A stretch of 6,820 nucleotides of DNA from Tagaea sp. (lineage in GTDB: Bacteria; Pseudomonadota; Alphaproteobacteria; CACIAM-22H2). The stretch covers positions 1 through 6,820 of the forward strand of contig JAMNXK010000112.1 of NCBI GenBank assembly GCA_023653245.1, read 5' to 3'. The first letter of the stretch is position 1. Each line of letters opens with the position of its first letter. A model generated the notes under the pieces. It saw only the letters and a program-made list of their open reading frames with translations. It was not told the DNA's origin and did not search any database. The position numbers and the translations under genes were made by a program. Positions 1-6,251 of this stretch are shown piece by piece.

Positions 1-19
1 CCGGCGCGCCGCCCCGACA

Positions 20-48
20 TTGCGGCAGGGCCCGGCCGGTTGCTACAA
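20..48 (+). promoter_or_regulatory. Candidate sigma70-type promoter for aroA
   Basis: TTGCGG at 20-25 is followed, after 16 bases, by GCTACA at 42-47 (or after 17 bases by CTACAA at 43-48). This resembles the TTGAC/GCTANA housekeeping promoter pattern described in alphaproteobacteria such as Caulobacter. It lies about 45 bases before the chosen aroA start, so transcription would begin near 54 with a leader of about 40 bases. The match is by eye only and the -35 element agrees at just three or four positions, so this is a suggestion rather than a firm site. Confidence 0.3.
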
Positions 49-93
49 GCCCCTGGCGCCCCGCCCCTTTTCGCCCGATCGGACGACCCTCGT

Positions 94-1455
94 ATGGCCC
101 ACGATTCCGCCCAGCCCGCCACCGCCAAAACGGGCGCGCCTTTGAAGGGCGAAACCCATGTCCCCGGGGACAAGTCGATCTCCCACCGCGCGCTGATGCT
201 GGGCGGCTTGGCGGTGGGCGAGACGCGCGTGCGCGGCCTGCTCGAAGGCGAGGACGTGCTGCGCACCGCCGCCGCCATGCGCCTGATGGGGGCTGAGATC
301 GTCAAGGACCCGGACGGCACGTGGCGCGCGCGCGGGCGCGGCGTGGGCGCGCTCGTCGAGCCCGCGGACACGCTCGATCTGGGGAATGCCGGCACGGGCG
401 CTCGGCTGCTGATGGGCCTGGTCGCTTCCCATCCGATTTTCGCGGTGTTCACCGGCGATGCGTCATTGCGCCGCCGGCCGATGGGCCGCGTGACGACCCC
501 GCTCGCGCGCATGGGTGCGCGCTTCGAGCATCGGGGTTCGGCCGAGAACAAAGTCCTGCTGCCGCTCGCCGTCATCGGCGCGCGCGATCCGCTGCCGATC
601 GAATACGCGCTGCCCGTCGCTTCGGCGCAGGTGAAATCGGCCGTGCTGCTCGCCGGCCTCAACACGCCGGGCAAGACCACGACGATCGAAAAGGAACGCA
701 CGCGCGACCACACCGAACGCATGCTGCGGCATTTCGGCGCCGAGGTCGTCGTCGCGACCCAAGACGGGCTCACGCGCGCGACCGTCACGGGGTGTCCGGA
801 GCTGACCGGCCGCGAGGTCATCGTGCCCGGCGATCCGTCCTCGGCCGCGTTCCCGCTGGTCGCGGGCCTGATCGTGCCGGGCTCGGACGTGACGGTGCGG
901 GGCGTCGGGCTCAATCCCTTGCGCACGGGGTTGATCCAAACCTTGCGCGAGATGGGCGCGATCCTCGATCTCGCCAACCGGCGCGACCAGGCGGGCGAGG
1001 AAGTGGGGGATCTCAACGCGCGCTTCTCGAATTTGAAGGGTGTCGAGGTGCCGGCATCGCGGGCCCCTTCGATGATCGACGAATACCCGATCCTCGCCGT
1101 GGCGGCGTCGTGCGCCACCGGACGCACGGTGATGCGCGGGCTTCACGAGCTGCGGGTGAAGGAAAGCGACCGGCTGTCGGCGATCGCGCGCGGGCTGGCG
1201 GCGTGCGGCGTGAGTGCCACGATCGACGGCGACGATCTGATCGTCGAAGGTTGCGGTGGTCCGCCGCCGGGCCAGAAGCCGGGCGACGCCCCCATCGCGG
1301 CCAATCTCGATCACCGCATCGCGATGAGTTTTCTGGTCATGGGCTTGGCCGCGCGCGCGGCGGTGACGATCGACGACGCGGCGACGATCGCGACGTCGTT
1401 CCCCGACTTCCTGCCGCTGATCCGCCGCTTGGGCGGCCAAGCGGCATCGGATTGA
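94..1455 (+). CDS. aroA: 3-phosphoshikimate 1-carboxyvinyltransferase (EPSP synthase), class II type
   Basis: This cytoplasmic enzyme transfers the enolpyruvyl group of PEP to shikimate-3-phosphate, the sixth step of the shikimate pathway to chorismate. From ATG 94 the protein has 453 residues, close to the usual 430-450. Visible motifs are GDKS (25-28, with the substrate-binding Lys27), NAGTG (98-102), SAQVK (177-181), RDHTE (204-208), the catalytic-loop sequence MIDEYP (327-332), the second family signature LRVKESDRL (353-361) and DHRIAM (406-411). GDKS, SAQxK and RxHxE are the marks of class II, CP4-like enzymes. Two positions differ from CP4: the fourth class II motif NPTR reads NPLR here (274-277), and CP4 Ala100 is Gly100 here. 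The frame is open further upstream to a TTG at 40, but ATG 94 gives the normal N-terminus and has a weak GGA-type ribosome site (81-86) seven bases ahead. It is probably the first gene of the aroA-cmk-rpsA cluster, here separated from cmk by two inserted genes. Confidence 0.97.
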   Translation: MAHDSAQPATAKTGAPLKGETHVPGDKSISHRALMLGGLAVGETRVRGLLEGEDVLRTAAAMRLMGAEIVKDPDGTWRARGRGVGALVEPADTLDLGNAGTGARLLMGLVASHPIFAVFTGDASLRRRPMGRVTTPLARMGARFEHRGSAENKVLLPLAVIGARDPLPIEYALPVASAQVKSAVLLAGLNTPGKTTTIEKERTRDHTERMLRHFGAEVVVATQDGLTRATVTGCPELTGREVIVPGDPSSAAFPLVAGLIVPGSDVTVRGVGLNPLRTGLIQTLREMGAILDLANRRDQAGEEVGDLNARFSNLKGVEVPASRAPSMIDEYPILAVAASCATGRTVMRGLHELRVKESDRLSAIARGLAACGVSATIDGDDLIVEGCGGPPPGQKPGDAPIAANLDHRIAMSFLVMGLAARAAVTIDDAATIATSFPDFLPLIRRLGGQAASD

Positions 1456-1480
1456 CTAACCGCGGTCTGCGGCGTCAAAT
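1452..1480 (+). promoter_or_regulatory. Candidate promoter of the inserted cassette, overlapping the aroA stop
   Basis: TTGACT (1452-1457; five of six bases match TTGACA) is separated by exactly 17 bases from TCAAAT (1475-1480; four of six match TATAAT). The -35 box contains the aroA TGA stop codon. Transcription would begin near 1487, about 23 bases before the first cassette gene. A five-base inverted repeat, GCGGC (1469-1473) and GCCGC (1484-1488), brackets the -10 box and could be an operator half-site pair or chance. The element would let the cassette be expressed independently of aroA. Confidence 0.4.
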
Positions 1481-1494
1481 CCTGCCGCCATGAC
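1458..1494 (+). repeat. Degenerate left copy of the cmk-start sequence (possible insertion scar)
   Basis: This stretch after aroA aligns with 3686-3724, the end of the ParA gene plus the start of cmk. The first 17 bases (1458-1474 against 3686-3702) match ungapped at 13 positions. Beyond that, AAATCCT (1477-1483 = 3708-3714), CGCCAT (1486-1491 = 3715-3720) and GAC (1492-1494 = 3722-3724) recur in the same order with small indels. In total about 30 of 37 bases match. Similarity stops at 1494. One reading is a direct repeat flanking the cassette; chance similarity in GC-rich DNA is not excluded. Confidence 0.35.
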
Positions 1495-1497
1495 TCC

Positions 1498-1503
1498 AAA
1501 GGA
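1498..1503 (+). promoter_or_regulatory. Ribosome binding site fixing the TTG start at 1510
   Basis: AAAGGA lies six bases ahead of TTG 1510. It is the only good Shine-Dalgarno match near the 5' end of this frame and supports TTG as the start codon. The protein it begins has the N-terminus expected for an AlbA_2 domain, which needs the residues before Glu22. Confidence 0.6.
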
Positions 1504-1509
1504 TCGAAG

Positions 1510-2703
1510 TTGAGCGCTCCAACGGACGACGAATTGAGAGCCATCGTCACTCGCCCCGAGTCGGACCGAGTCGAGCGAAAGGAATCCGCGAAGGATCGTG
1601 ACAAACTACGTAAGAGTATTTGCGCGCTCTCGAACGATCTCTCCGGTTCCGGACAACCCGGTCATTTGCTCATTGGTGTCAAAGATGACGGGACCGTCTT
1701 GGGAGCCGACACCGACGATAAGGCGTTGCTTCAATTGTCCGGCATCCGCTCCGAAGGTAAAATTCTCCCTATTCCGGGCATTGATCTCCGGGTTGTCGAA
1801 GTCGAGGGCAAGAAGGTCGTCGTTGTAGTTGTTCAACCGGCATCGTTCCCGCCGGTCCGGCTGGATGGACGCATATTCGTCCGGGTTGGCCCCTCGACGC
1901 GGGGCGCCTCGGACGACGAGGAAAGAAGGCTCATCGAGCGGCGACGCTGGCGGAATCTGCCCTTCGATCGCCAGAGCGCCGCGCCAGCGACGTTGGATGA
2001 TGTGGATTTGCGGCTGTTCGAGGAGGAATACGTAACGGAGGCGTTCGATCGAGAAGTTCTGGCGAGAAACGGCCGCACCGTCAAGGAGCGGCTCAATGCG
2101 CTCGGCTTTCTCGCCCCGGACGGAGCGCCGAACAACGGCTGCATGATCGTCTTTGGACGCGAGCCGACGCCCTTCGTGCCCGGTGCCTACTTGCAATTCG
2201 TGAGGTTCGAAGGGACAGAATTGACGGATCCCGTAAAAACACAGAGCGAGATCAGAGGCAACCTTCCGGCGGTCTTGCTCCGTGCCGAAGACATTCTAAA
2301 GGCCAATGTCGCGCTCGCGACGCAAGTCACGGGGGCACTCGTCGAGACCCGGCGACCGGATTATCCGCTCGATGCGTTGCGGCAGTTGCTTGCCAACGCA
2401 TTGATGCATAGGAGCTACGAAGGCACGGCGGCGCCCACTCGGCTGTACTGGTTCGACGATCGGATCGAGATTCAGAGTCCCGGGGGCCCTTATGGGCAAG
2501 TCACCGCGGAGAATTTCGGCAAACCCGGCGTTACGGACTACAGGAATCCGCTGATTGCCGAAGCAATGAAGGTCTTCGGGTTCGTCCAGAAATTCGGAAT
2601 CGGAATTCAAGTGGCACGGCAGCAAATGGCCGACAATGGAAACCCCGAGCCGACGTTCGAGATCGGCAACGCCATCGGATGGACTTTGAGGCGCGCGTCA
2701 TGA
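1510..2703 (+). CDS. AlbA_2 (Schlafen-like) domain protein with GHKL/HATPase_c_4-like C-terminus
   Basis: The 397-residue protein resembles the COG2865-type 'putative DNA-binding / ATP-binding' proteins. The N-terminal part (about 15-140) looks like an AlbA_2 domain: VERKES (21-26), an Asn-containing segment near 42, the IGVKDDGTVLG core (55-65), then a strand with RIFVRVGPSTRGAS. A charged, mainly helical linker follows. The C-terminal part (about 285-395) carries LLANALMHRSYE (293-304), like the N-box of GHKL-type ATP-binding domains, then FDDRIEIQSPGG (315-326) and a GVTDYRNPLIAEAM segment typical of HATPase_c_4. No membrane segment or signal peptide is seen. AlbA_2 domains are associated with nucleic-acid binding, and some Schlafen relatives are nucleases; which applies here is unknown. 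Base composition is lower in GC than in the flanking genes, and the start is TTG. Its stop overlaps the next start as ATGA, so the two are probably translated together. Family assignment is fairly firm; the cellular role is not known. Confidence 0.85.
   Translation: MSAPTDDELRAIVTRPESDRVERKESAKDRDKLRKSICALSNDLSGSGQPGHLLIGVKDDGTVLGADTDDKALLQLSGIRSEGKILPIPGIDLRVVEVEGKKVVVVVVQPASFPPVRLDGRIFVRVGPSTRGASDDEERRLIERRRWRNLPFDRQSAAPATLDDVDLRLFEEEYVTEAFDREVLARNGRTVKERLNALGFLAPDGAPNNGCMIVFGREPTPFVPGAYLQFVRFEGTELTDPVKTQSEIRGNLPAVLLRAEDILKANVALATQVTGALVETRRPDYPLDALRQLLANALMHRSYEGTAAPTRLYWFDDRIEIQSPGGPYGQVTAENFGKPGVTDYRNPLIAEAMKVFGFVQKFGIGIQVARQQMADNGNPEPTFEIGNAIGWTLRRAS
2688..2691 (+). promoter_or_regulatory. 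Ribosome binding site fixing the ParA start at 2700
   Basis: GAGG, inside TTGAGGCG, is eight bases before ATG 2700. An in-frame ATG at 2679 would add seven residues to the N-terminus (MDFEARV), but it has no comparable site. ParA-type proteins normally begin MKxIAxFNxKGG, so 2700 is preferred. Confidence 0.6.
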
Positions 2704-3707
2704 AAACGATCGCGTTCTTCAACAACAAGGGCGGCGTCGGGAAGACATCGCTAGTCTATCATGTCGCGTGGATGTTGTCGGACATGGGCAAGCGCGTGCT
2801 CGTTCTAGACTTGGACCCGCAGGCGAACCTGTCTTCGATGTTCCTCGGCGAAGAAGCGCTCGAAGACTTCTGGCCGGACGACGGCGAGCACGTGCGCACC
2901 GTGTGGGGAAGCCTGTCGCCGATCTACCGGCAGACTGGCGGATTTCAAGGCGTCGAGCCCGTCGAGATCAAATCGGGCCTTTGGCTTGTCGTCGGCGATC
3001 TGGCATTGGGAAAGTTCGAAGACAAGCTTTCCCAATCGTTCAGTGGAGCGATCAATGCGAATGAAGGCGACCTTCGGATCACTTCCGTTTTCCATACCCT
3101 CGCGAAGAATGCCGCGCTGCGGATCGACGCGGACATCGTATTGATGGATGTGGGGCCCAATTTAGGGGCGACCAATCGCGCGGTCATGATCGCGGCCGAT
3201 CATGTGTTGATTCCGATGGCTCCCGATCTGTTCTCCCTGCAAGGCTTGAGAAATCTTGGGCCGACCTTAAGGGAGTGGCGTGACGTTTGGTCGAACTGCA
3301 AGGACACGGCCGTTCGCAAGAAGATCAAACTCGATTTTCCTTCCGGTGCGATGCGGCCGATCGGATATGTCGTCATGCAGCACGCGATGCGTTTGGACCG
3401 ACCCGTCAAAGCTTACGGCCGCTGGCTCAGGAGAATTCCATCGGAGTACTCAACCCATGTCTTGGCCGATGAGCCTGTCGAAGGCGTCGATCTGCCCACA
3501 GACGACAAAAGCTGTGTCGCGGAAATCAAACACTATCGAAGTCTGATGCCCTTGGCGATGGAAGCACGCAAGCCGATGTTCGCCTTGCGGTCGGCCGACG
3601 GCGCTATCGGCGCGCATCAGAACGCCGTGGAAGATTGCAGGCTGGCATTCAAAGCGCTGGCGAAAGCGATTTTGGAACGGTTGGAAACGGCCGGCGGCGG
3701 CGCGTGA
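2700..3707 (+). CDS. Orphan ParA/MinD-type ATPase (deviant Walker A)
   Basis: The 335-residue protein is a ParA-superfamily P-loop ATPase. The deviant Walker A motif KGGVGKTS spans 10-17, with the signature Lys10 and catalytic-site Lys15. Walker A' is the LDLDPQAN stretch (36-43), and Walker B ends in Asp150 within LMDVGPN (148-154). The segment with APDLFSLQGLRNL follows the normal ParA fold. The C-terminal third (KHYRSLMPLAMEARKPMF, then a GAIGAH stretch) is unlike plasmid ParA or Soj and looks like a distinct chromosomal subgroup. There is no N-terminal helix-turn-helix as in P1-type ParA, no ParB gene and no obvious parS-like repeat nearby, so ordinary DNA partition is unlikely. ParA proteins typically dimerise on ATP, bind DNA nonspecifically and cycle under a partner's control; the AlbA_2/GHKL protein encoded just before it, overlapping by four bases, is the natural candidate partner. 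Its stop overlaps the cmk start as GTGA. The ATPase family is certain; the process it serves is unknown. Confidence 0.9.
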   Translation: MKTIAFFNNKGGVGKTSLVYHVAWMLSDMGKRVLVLDLDPQANLSSMFLGEEALEDFWPDDGEHVRTVWGSLSPIYRQTGGFQGVEPVEIKSGLWLVVGDLALGKFEDKLSQSFSGAINANEGDLRITSVFHTLAKNAALRIDADIVLMDVGPNLGATNRAVMIAADHVLIPMAPDLFSLQGLRNLGPTLREWRDVWSNCKDTAVRKKIKLDFPSGAMRPIGYVVMQHAMRLDRPVKAYGRWLRRIPSEYSTHVLADEPVEGVDLPTDDKSCVAEIKHYRSLMPLAMEARKPMFALRSADGAIGAHQNAVEDCRLAFKALAKAILERLETAGGGA

Positions 3708-3724
3708 AAATCCTCGCCATCGAC
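3686..3724 (+). repeat. Right copy of the imperfect repeat flanking the cassette (cmk start)
   Basis: This is the intact counterpart of 1458-1494. It spans the last ParA codons and the first seven codons of cmk. Because the copy here supplies the working cmk start, an insertion that duplicated or carried this sequence would leave cmk functional while stranding a decaying copy behind aroA. The match is imperfect, as detailed for the left copy. Confidence 0.35.
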
Positions 3725-4324
3725 GGGCCGGCGGCGGCGGGCAAGGGCACGCTCGCCAAACGCTTGGCGGCGCATTTCGGTTTCGACCATCTCGACACGG
3801 GTGCCCTCTATCGCGCGGTCGCGTCCAAGACGCAGCACCTGGGCCTGTCGCCCGAAGACGCCGCCGCCGGCTTCGCGCTCGCCGATCTGTCCGCGACCGA
3901 CTTGCGCAGCGAGAAAGTCGCCCAGCACGCCTCGGTCGTGGCGGCGATCCCGGCGGTGCGCGCGGCGTTGCTGGCGTTCCAGCGCGACTTCGCCCGCCAC
4001 CCGCCCGGCGGCAAGGGTGCGGTGCTCGACGGGCGCGACATCGGCACGGTCGTATGTCCTTGGCCGCAAACGGCTAAGTTCTTCGTCACGGCGTCGCTCG
4101 CAGCGCGCGCGACGCGGCGGTATGAAGAGTTGCGGGCCAAGGGGGAATCCCCTATACACGCGGCCGTTCTCGCCGAGATGGCGGAACGCGATGCGCGCGA
4201 CGCCCAACGGGCTTCCGCCCCCCTCAAGCCGGCCCCCGACGCGATCCTTTTGGACACGTCGGACATGACCGCCGAGGACGCGTTCCAAGCGGCACTCGCG
4301 GCCCTCGCGGCGGGAACGCGCTGA
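3704..4324 (+). CDS. cmk: Cytidylate kinase
   Basis: Cytidylate kinase phosphorylates CMP and dCMP with ATP in the cytoplasm, feeding pyrimidine nucleotide pools. From GTG 3704 the protein has 206 residues, slightly shorter than the 227 of E. coli. The P-loop GPAAAGKGT is at 8-16, the nucleotide-binding DTGALYR at 31-37, LDGRDIGTVV at 108-117 and the Arg-rich lid-like ARATRRYEEL further on, all typical of the family. GTG 3704 is chosen because the reading VKILAIDGP is the canonical N-terminus; an upstream in-frame TTG (3635) would only add residues encoded within the ParA gene. The start overlaps the ParA stop by four bases, with only a weak GGCGG at 3696-3700 and no clear Shine-Dalgarno, so translation is probably coupled to that of the ParA gene. 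GC content is high again, unlike the preceding cassette. A possible promoter for rpsA lies inside the gene, near 4130-4158. Confidence 0.96.
   Translation: MKILAIDGPAAAGKGTLAKRLAAHFGFDHLDTGALYRAVASKTQHLGLSPEDAAAGFALADLSATDLRSEKVAQHASVVAAIPAVRAALLAFQRDFARHPPGGKGAVLDGRDIGTVVCPWPQTAKFFVTASLAARATRRYEELRAKGESPIHAAVLAEMAERDARDAQRASAPLKPAPDAILLDTSDMTAEDAFQAALAALAAGTR
4130..4158 (+). promoter_or_regulatory. Candidate internal promoter in cmk for rpsA
   Basis: TTGCGG (4130-4135) and TATACA (4153-4158) are separated by exactly 17 bases. The TATA run is an AT-rich island in otherwise very GC-rich coding sequence and is made by the codons CCT and ATA, with ATA a rare isoleucine codon in such genomes. 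An eleven-base palindromic element, GGGGAATCCCC (4142-4152), fills the end of the spacer. In E. coli rpsA also has promoters in the cmk region, so the position is sensible. The call rests on the sequence pattern alone. Confidence 0.4.
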
Positions 4325-4330
4325 ACGGAT

Positions 4331-4389
4331 CGTCCGTTCGGCGCCACGCCAGCCCCGGCGTCGGCGGACGGCATCGTGCCGTACGGACG
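4331..4389 (+). promoter_or_regulatory. Structured rpsA leader (three-helix fold)
   Basis: In the 86-base cmk-rpsA gap, CGTCCGT (4331-4337) is complementary to ACGGACG (4383-4389), giving a 7-bp closing helix. Inside it are two hairpins: ACGCC/GGCGT (4346-4350 with 4357-4361, loop AGCCCC) and ACGGCA/TGCCGT (4368-4373 with 4377-4382, loop TCG), the latter abutting the closing helix. CGGACG also occurs at 4365-4370, so a rival 6-bp pairing with 4331-4336 is possible. The structure ends 11 bases before the Shine-Dalgarno GAGG (4401-4404). S1 synthesis is autoregulated through its leader in E. coli; a similar role here is inference. Confidence 0.4.
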
Positions 4390-4410
4390 CCCGGTATCGA
4401 GAGGAACCTC

Positions 4411-6141
4411 ATGGCAAAAGCATCGAGTTTGGCCCGCGCGCAGACGACTGCGCCCGCGGGTGGCGAAGATTTTTCGGCTCTGTTGGCCGAATCCCTGGGC
4501 GAGGGCGGCTCGTTCGAAGGCCGCGTCGTCAAGGGCATCGTGGTGTCGGTCGAGGGCGATTTCGCCATCGTCGATGTCGGCCTCAAGGCCGAAGGCCGCG
4601 TGGCGCTGAAGGAATTCGGCACGGCCGGCGCGCCCGCCGAGCTCAAGGCCGGCGACACGGTCGACGTGTTCGTCGAGCGCATGGAAGACAAGAACGGCGA
4701 AGCCTCGCTCTCCCGCGACAAGGCGCGTCGCGAGGAAGCCTGGGGTGCGCTGGACAAGCAGTTCAAGGAAAGTGCGCGCGTCAACGGCATCATCTTCGGG
4801 CGCGTGAAGGGCGGCTTCACCGTCGATCTGGGCGGGGCCATCGCCTTCCTGCCCGGCAGCCAGGTCGATATCCGTCCCGTGCGCGACATCACCCCGCTGA
4901 TGGGCACGCCGCAGCCCTTCCAGATCCTCAAGATGGACCGCTCCCGCGGCAACATCGTGGTCTCGCGCCGCGCGGTCCTCGAGGAAACGCGCGCCGAGCA
5001 GCGTTCGGAACTGGTCGCCTCGCTCAAGGAAGGCCAGATCCTCGAAGGCGTGGTCAAGAACATCACCGACTACGGCGCGTTCGTCGATCTGGGCGGCGTG
5101 GACGGCCTGCTGCACGTCACCGACATCGCCTGGAAGCGCATCAACCACCCCTCGGAAGCGCTCACCATCGGCCAGCATGTCAAGGTGCAGGTCGTGCGCT
5201 TCAACGCCGAAACCCAGCGCATCTCGCTGGGCATGAAGCAGCTCGAAGCCGATCCGTGGGAAGGTGTGGCCGCCAAGTATCCGGGCACGGCCAAGTTCAA
5301 GGGCCGCGTGACCAACATCACCGACTACGGCGCCTTCGTGGAGCTGGAGCCGGGGATCGAAGGCCTCGTGCACGTCTCGGAAATGAGCTGGACGAAGAAG
5401 AACGTCCATCCGGGCAAGATCGTCTCGACCTCGCAGGAGGTCGAAGTGATGGTGCTCGACGTGGACGCCGCCAAGCGGCGCATCTCGCTGGGCCTCAAGC
5501 AGTGCATGGACAATCCGTGGGGCGTGTTCAAGGACCGCAACGCGACCGGCACCGAGCTCGACGGCGAGGTCAAGAACATCACCGAGTTCGGCCTGTTCGT
5601 GGGCCTGCCCGGCGACATCGACGGCATGGTCCATCTCTCCGACCTCGACTGGGAAAAGCCCGGCGAGGAGGCGATCAAGGCCTACAAGAAGGGCGACAAG
5701 GTCAAGGTCAAGGTGCTCGACGTGGACGTGGAGAAGGAGCGCATCTCCCTGGGCGTCAAGCAGCTGGCCAGCGATCCGTTCGAATCGGCCGTGTCGGGCT
5801 TCAAGAAGGGCGACATCGTCACCGGCACGGTTTCGGCCGTGCAGGATAACGGCGTCGAGCTGACCTTGGCCGACGGCGTGACGGGCTTCATCCGCAAGTC
5901 CGATCTGTCGCGCGACCGCGCCGAGCAGCGTCCGGACCGTTTCGCCATGGGCGAGAAGGTGGACGCGAAGATCACCACGCTCGACCGTGCGAGCCGCAAG
6001 ATCCAGCTCTCGATCAAGGCGCGCGAGATCGAGGACGACAAGGAAGCGATGGAGAAGTTCGGCTCGTCCGACTCCGGCGCTTCGCTGGGCGACATCCTGG
6101 GGGCGGCGCTCAAGCGCAAGCAGGAGAAGAGCGAGGAGTAA
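4411..6141 (+). CDS. rpsA: 30S ribosomal protein S1
   Basis: S1 binds the 5' regions of mRNAs on the small ribosomal subunit and helps initiate translation of structured or weakly Shine-Dalgarno messages. The 576-residue protein has the six S1 (OB-fold) motifs of proteobacterial S1, roughly at 33-103, 121-190, 208-278, 292-365, 380-452 and 467-537. Motifs 3, 4 and 5 contain the strongly conserved GxVxNITxxGxFV...DGLLHVTD-type core and end in RISLGxKQ. Motifs 1 and 2 are more diverged, as usual for the two ribosome-binding domains. The C-terminal tail (about 540-576) is short, charged and ends in KRKQEKSEE. ATG 4411 has GAGG (4401-4404) six bases ahead. The length is close to the 557 of E. coli S1. 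The gene ends in a hairpin holding the stop codon, followed by an intrinsic terminator. It is the last gene of the forward cluster here; ihfB, which follows rpsA in many proteobacteria, is absent from the window. Confidence 0.98.
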   Translation: MAKASSLARAQTTAPAGGEDFSALLAESLGEGGSFEGRVVKGIVVSVEGDFAIVDVGLKAEGRVALKEFGTAGAPAELKAGDTVDVFVERMEDKNGEASLSRDKARREEAWGALDKQFKESARVNGIIFGRVKGGFTVDLGGAIAFLPGSQVDIRPVRDITPLMGTPQPFQILKMDRSRGNIVVSRRAVLEETRAEQRSELVASLKEGQILEGVVKNITDYGAFVDLGGVDGLLHVTDIAWKRINHPSEALTIGQHVKVQVVRFNAETQRISLGMKQLEADPWEGVAAKYPGTAKFKGRVTNITDYGAFVELEPGIEGLVHVSEMSWTKKNVHPGKIVSTSQEVEVMVLDVDAAKRRISLGLKQCMDNPWGVFKDRNATGTELDGEVKNITEFGLFVGLPGDIDGMVHLSDLDWEKPGEEAIKAYKKGDKVKVKVLDVDVEKERISLGVKQLASDPFESAVSGFKKGDIVTGTVSAVQDNGVELTLADGVTGFIRKSDLSRDRAEQRPDRFAMGEKVDAKITTLDRASRKIQLSIKAREIEDDKEAMEKFGSSDSGASLGDILGAALKRKQEKSEE

Positions 6142-6148
6142 TCCTCGC
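6131..6148 (+). other. Hairpin with the rpsA stop codon in its loop
   Basis: GCGAGGA (6131-6137) pairs perfectly with TCCTCGC (6142-6148). The loop GTAA (6138-6141) is of GNRA type and contains the TAA stop codon. An A-T pair (6130/6149) extends the stem, and AGGAG (6122-6126) can pair with CTCCT (6152-6156) beyond a small internal loop. No T-run follows, so it is not itself an intrinsic terminator. It could stabilise the mRNA 3' region, though ribosomes reaching the stop would melt it. Confidence 0.5.
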
Positions 6149-6177
6149 TTCCTCCTTCGCCGTCGCGCAGACGATCG

Positions 6178-6206
6178 GGGCGGGGCCGTGAAGGTCCCGC
6201 CCTTTT
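6178..6206 (+). terminator. Rho-independent terminator of the aroA-rpsA cluster
   Basis: GGGCGGG (6178-6184) pairs with CCCGCCC (6196-6202). The stem continues with one G-T wobble and two C-G pairs, giving ten pairs around the loop GTGAA (6188-6192). TTTT (6203-6206) follows at once. It lies 36 bases after the rpsA stop. On the opposite strand no T-run follows the stem, so it should act for rpsA and not for the convergent gene. Confidence 0.85.
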
Positions 6207-6251
6207 CGTTGGGGGTGGCCGCGCCGAGGGCGCGAGGTTGCTTGACGAGGC

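Noticed and set aside
321..1493. 390-residue forward frame overlapping aroA
   Set aside because: It is an Arg-rich shadow of aroA in another frame, with no recognisable motif and no start signal.
1469..1500. Possible tRNA 3' end (GTCAAATCCTGCC...CTCCA) after aroA as an attachment site
   Set aside because: The T-arm does not pair properly, the base before the loop is C instead of G, and no acceptor, D or anticodon arm is present upstream; resemblance to the cmk start explains it better.
2700..3707. Plasmid or chromosome partition locus (ParA with parS)
   Set aside because: No ParB gene, no parS-like inverted repeats, and housekeeping genes on both sides; only the ATPase family is shared.
3725..3754. 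Unusual P-loop in cytidylate kinase (GPAAAGKGT)
   Set aside because: The position before Gly-Lys is Ala in E. coli Cmk too, so this is normal variation.
4401..4410. GAGGAACCTC inverted repeat on the rpsA Shine-Dalgarno
   Set aside because: The two-base gap is too small for a hairpin loop, and a four-base arm is not significant.
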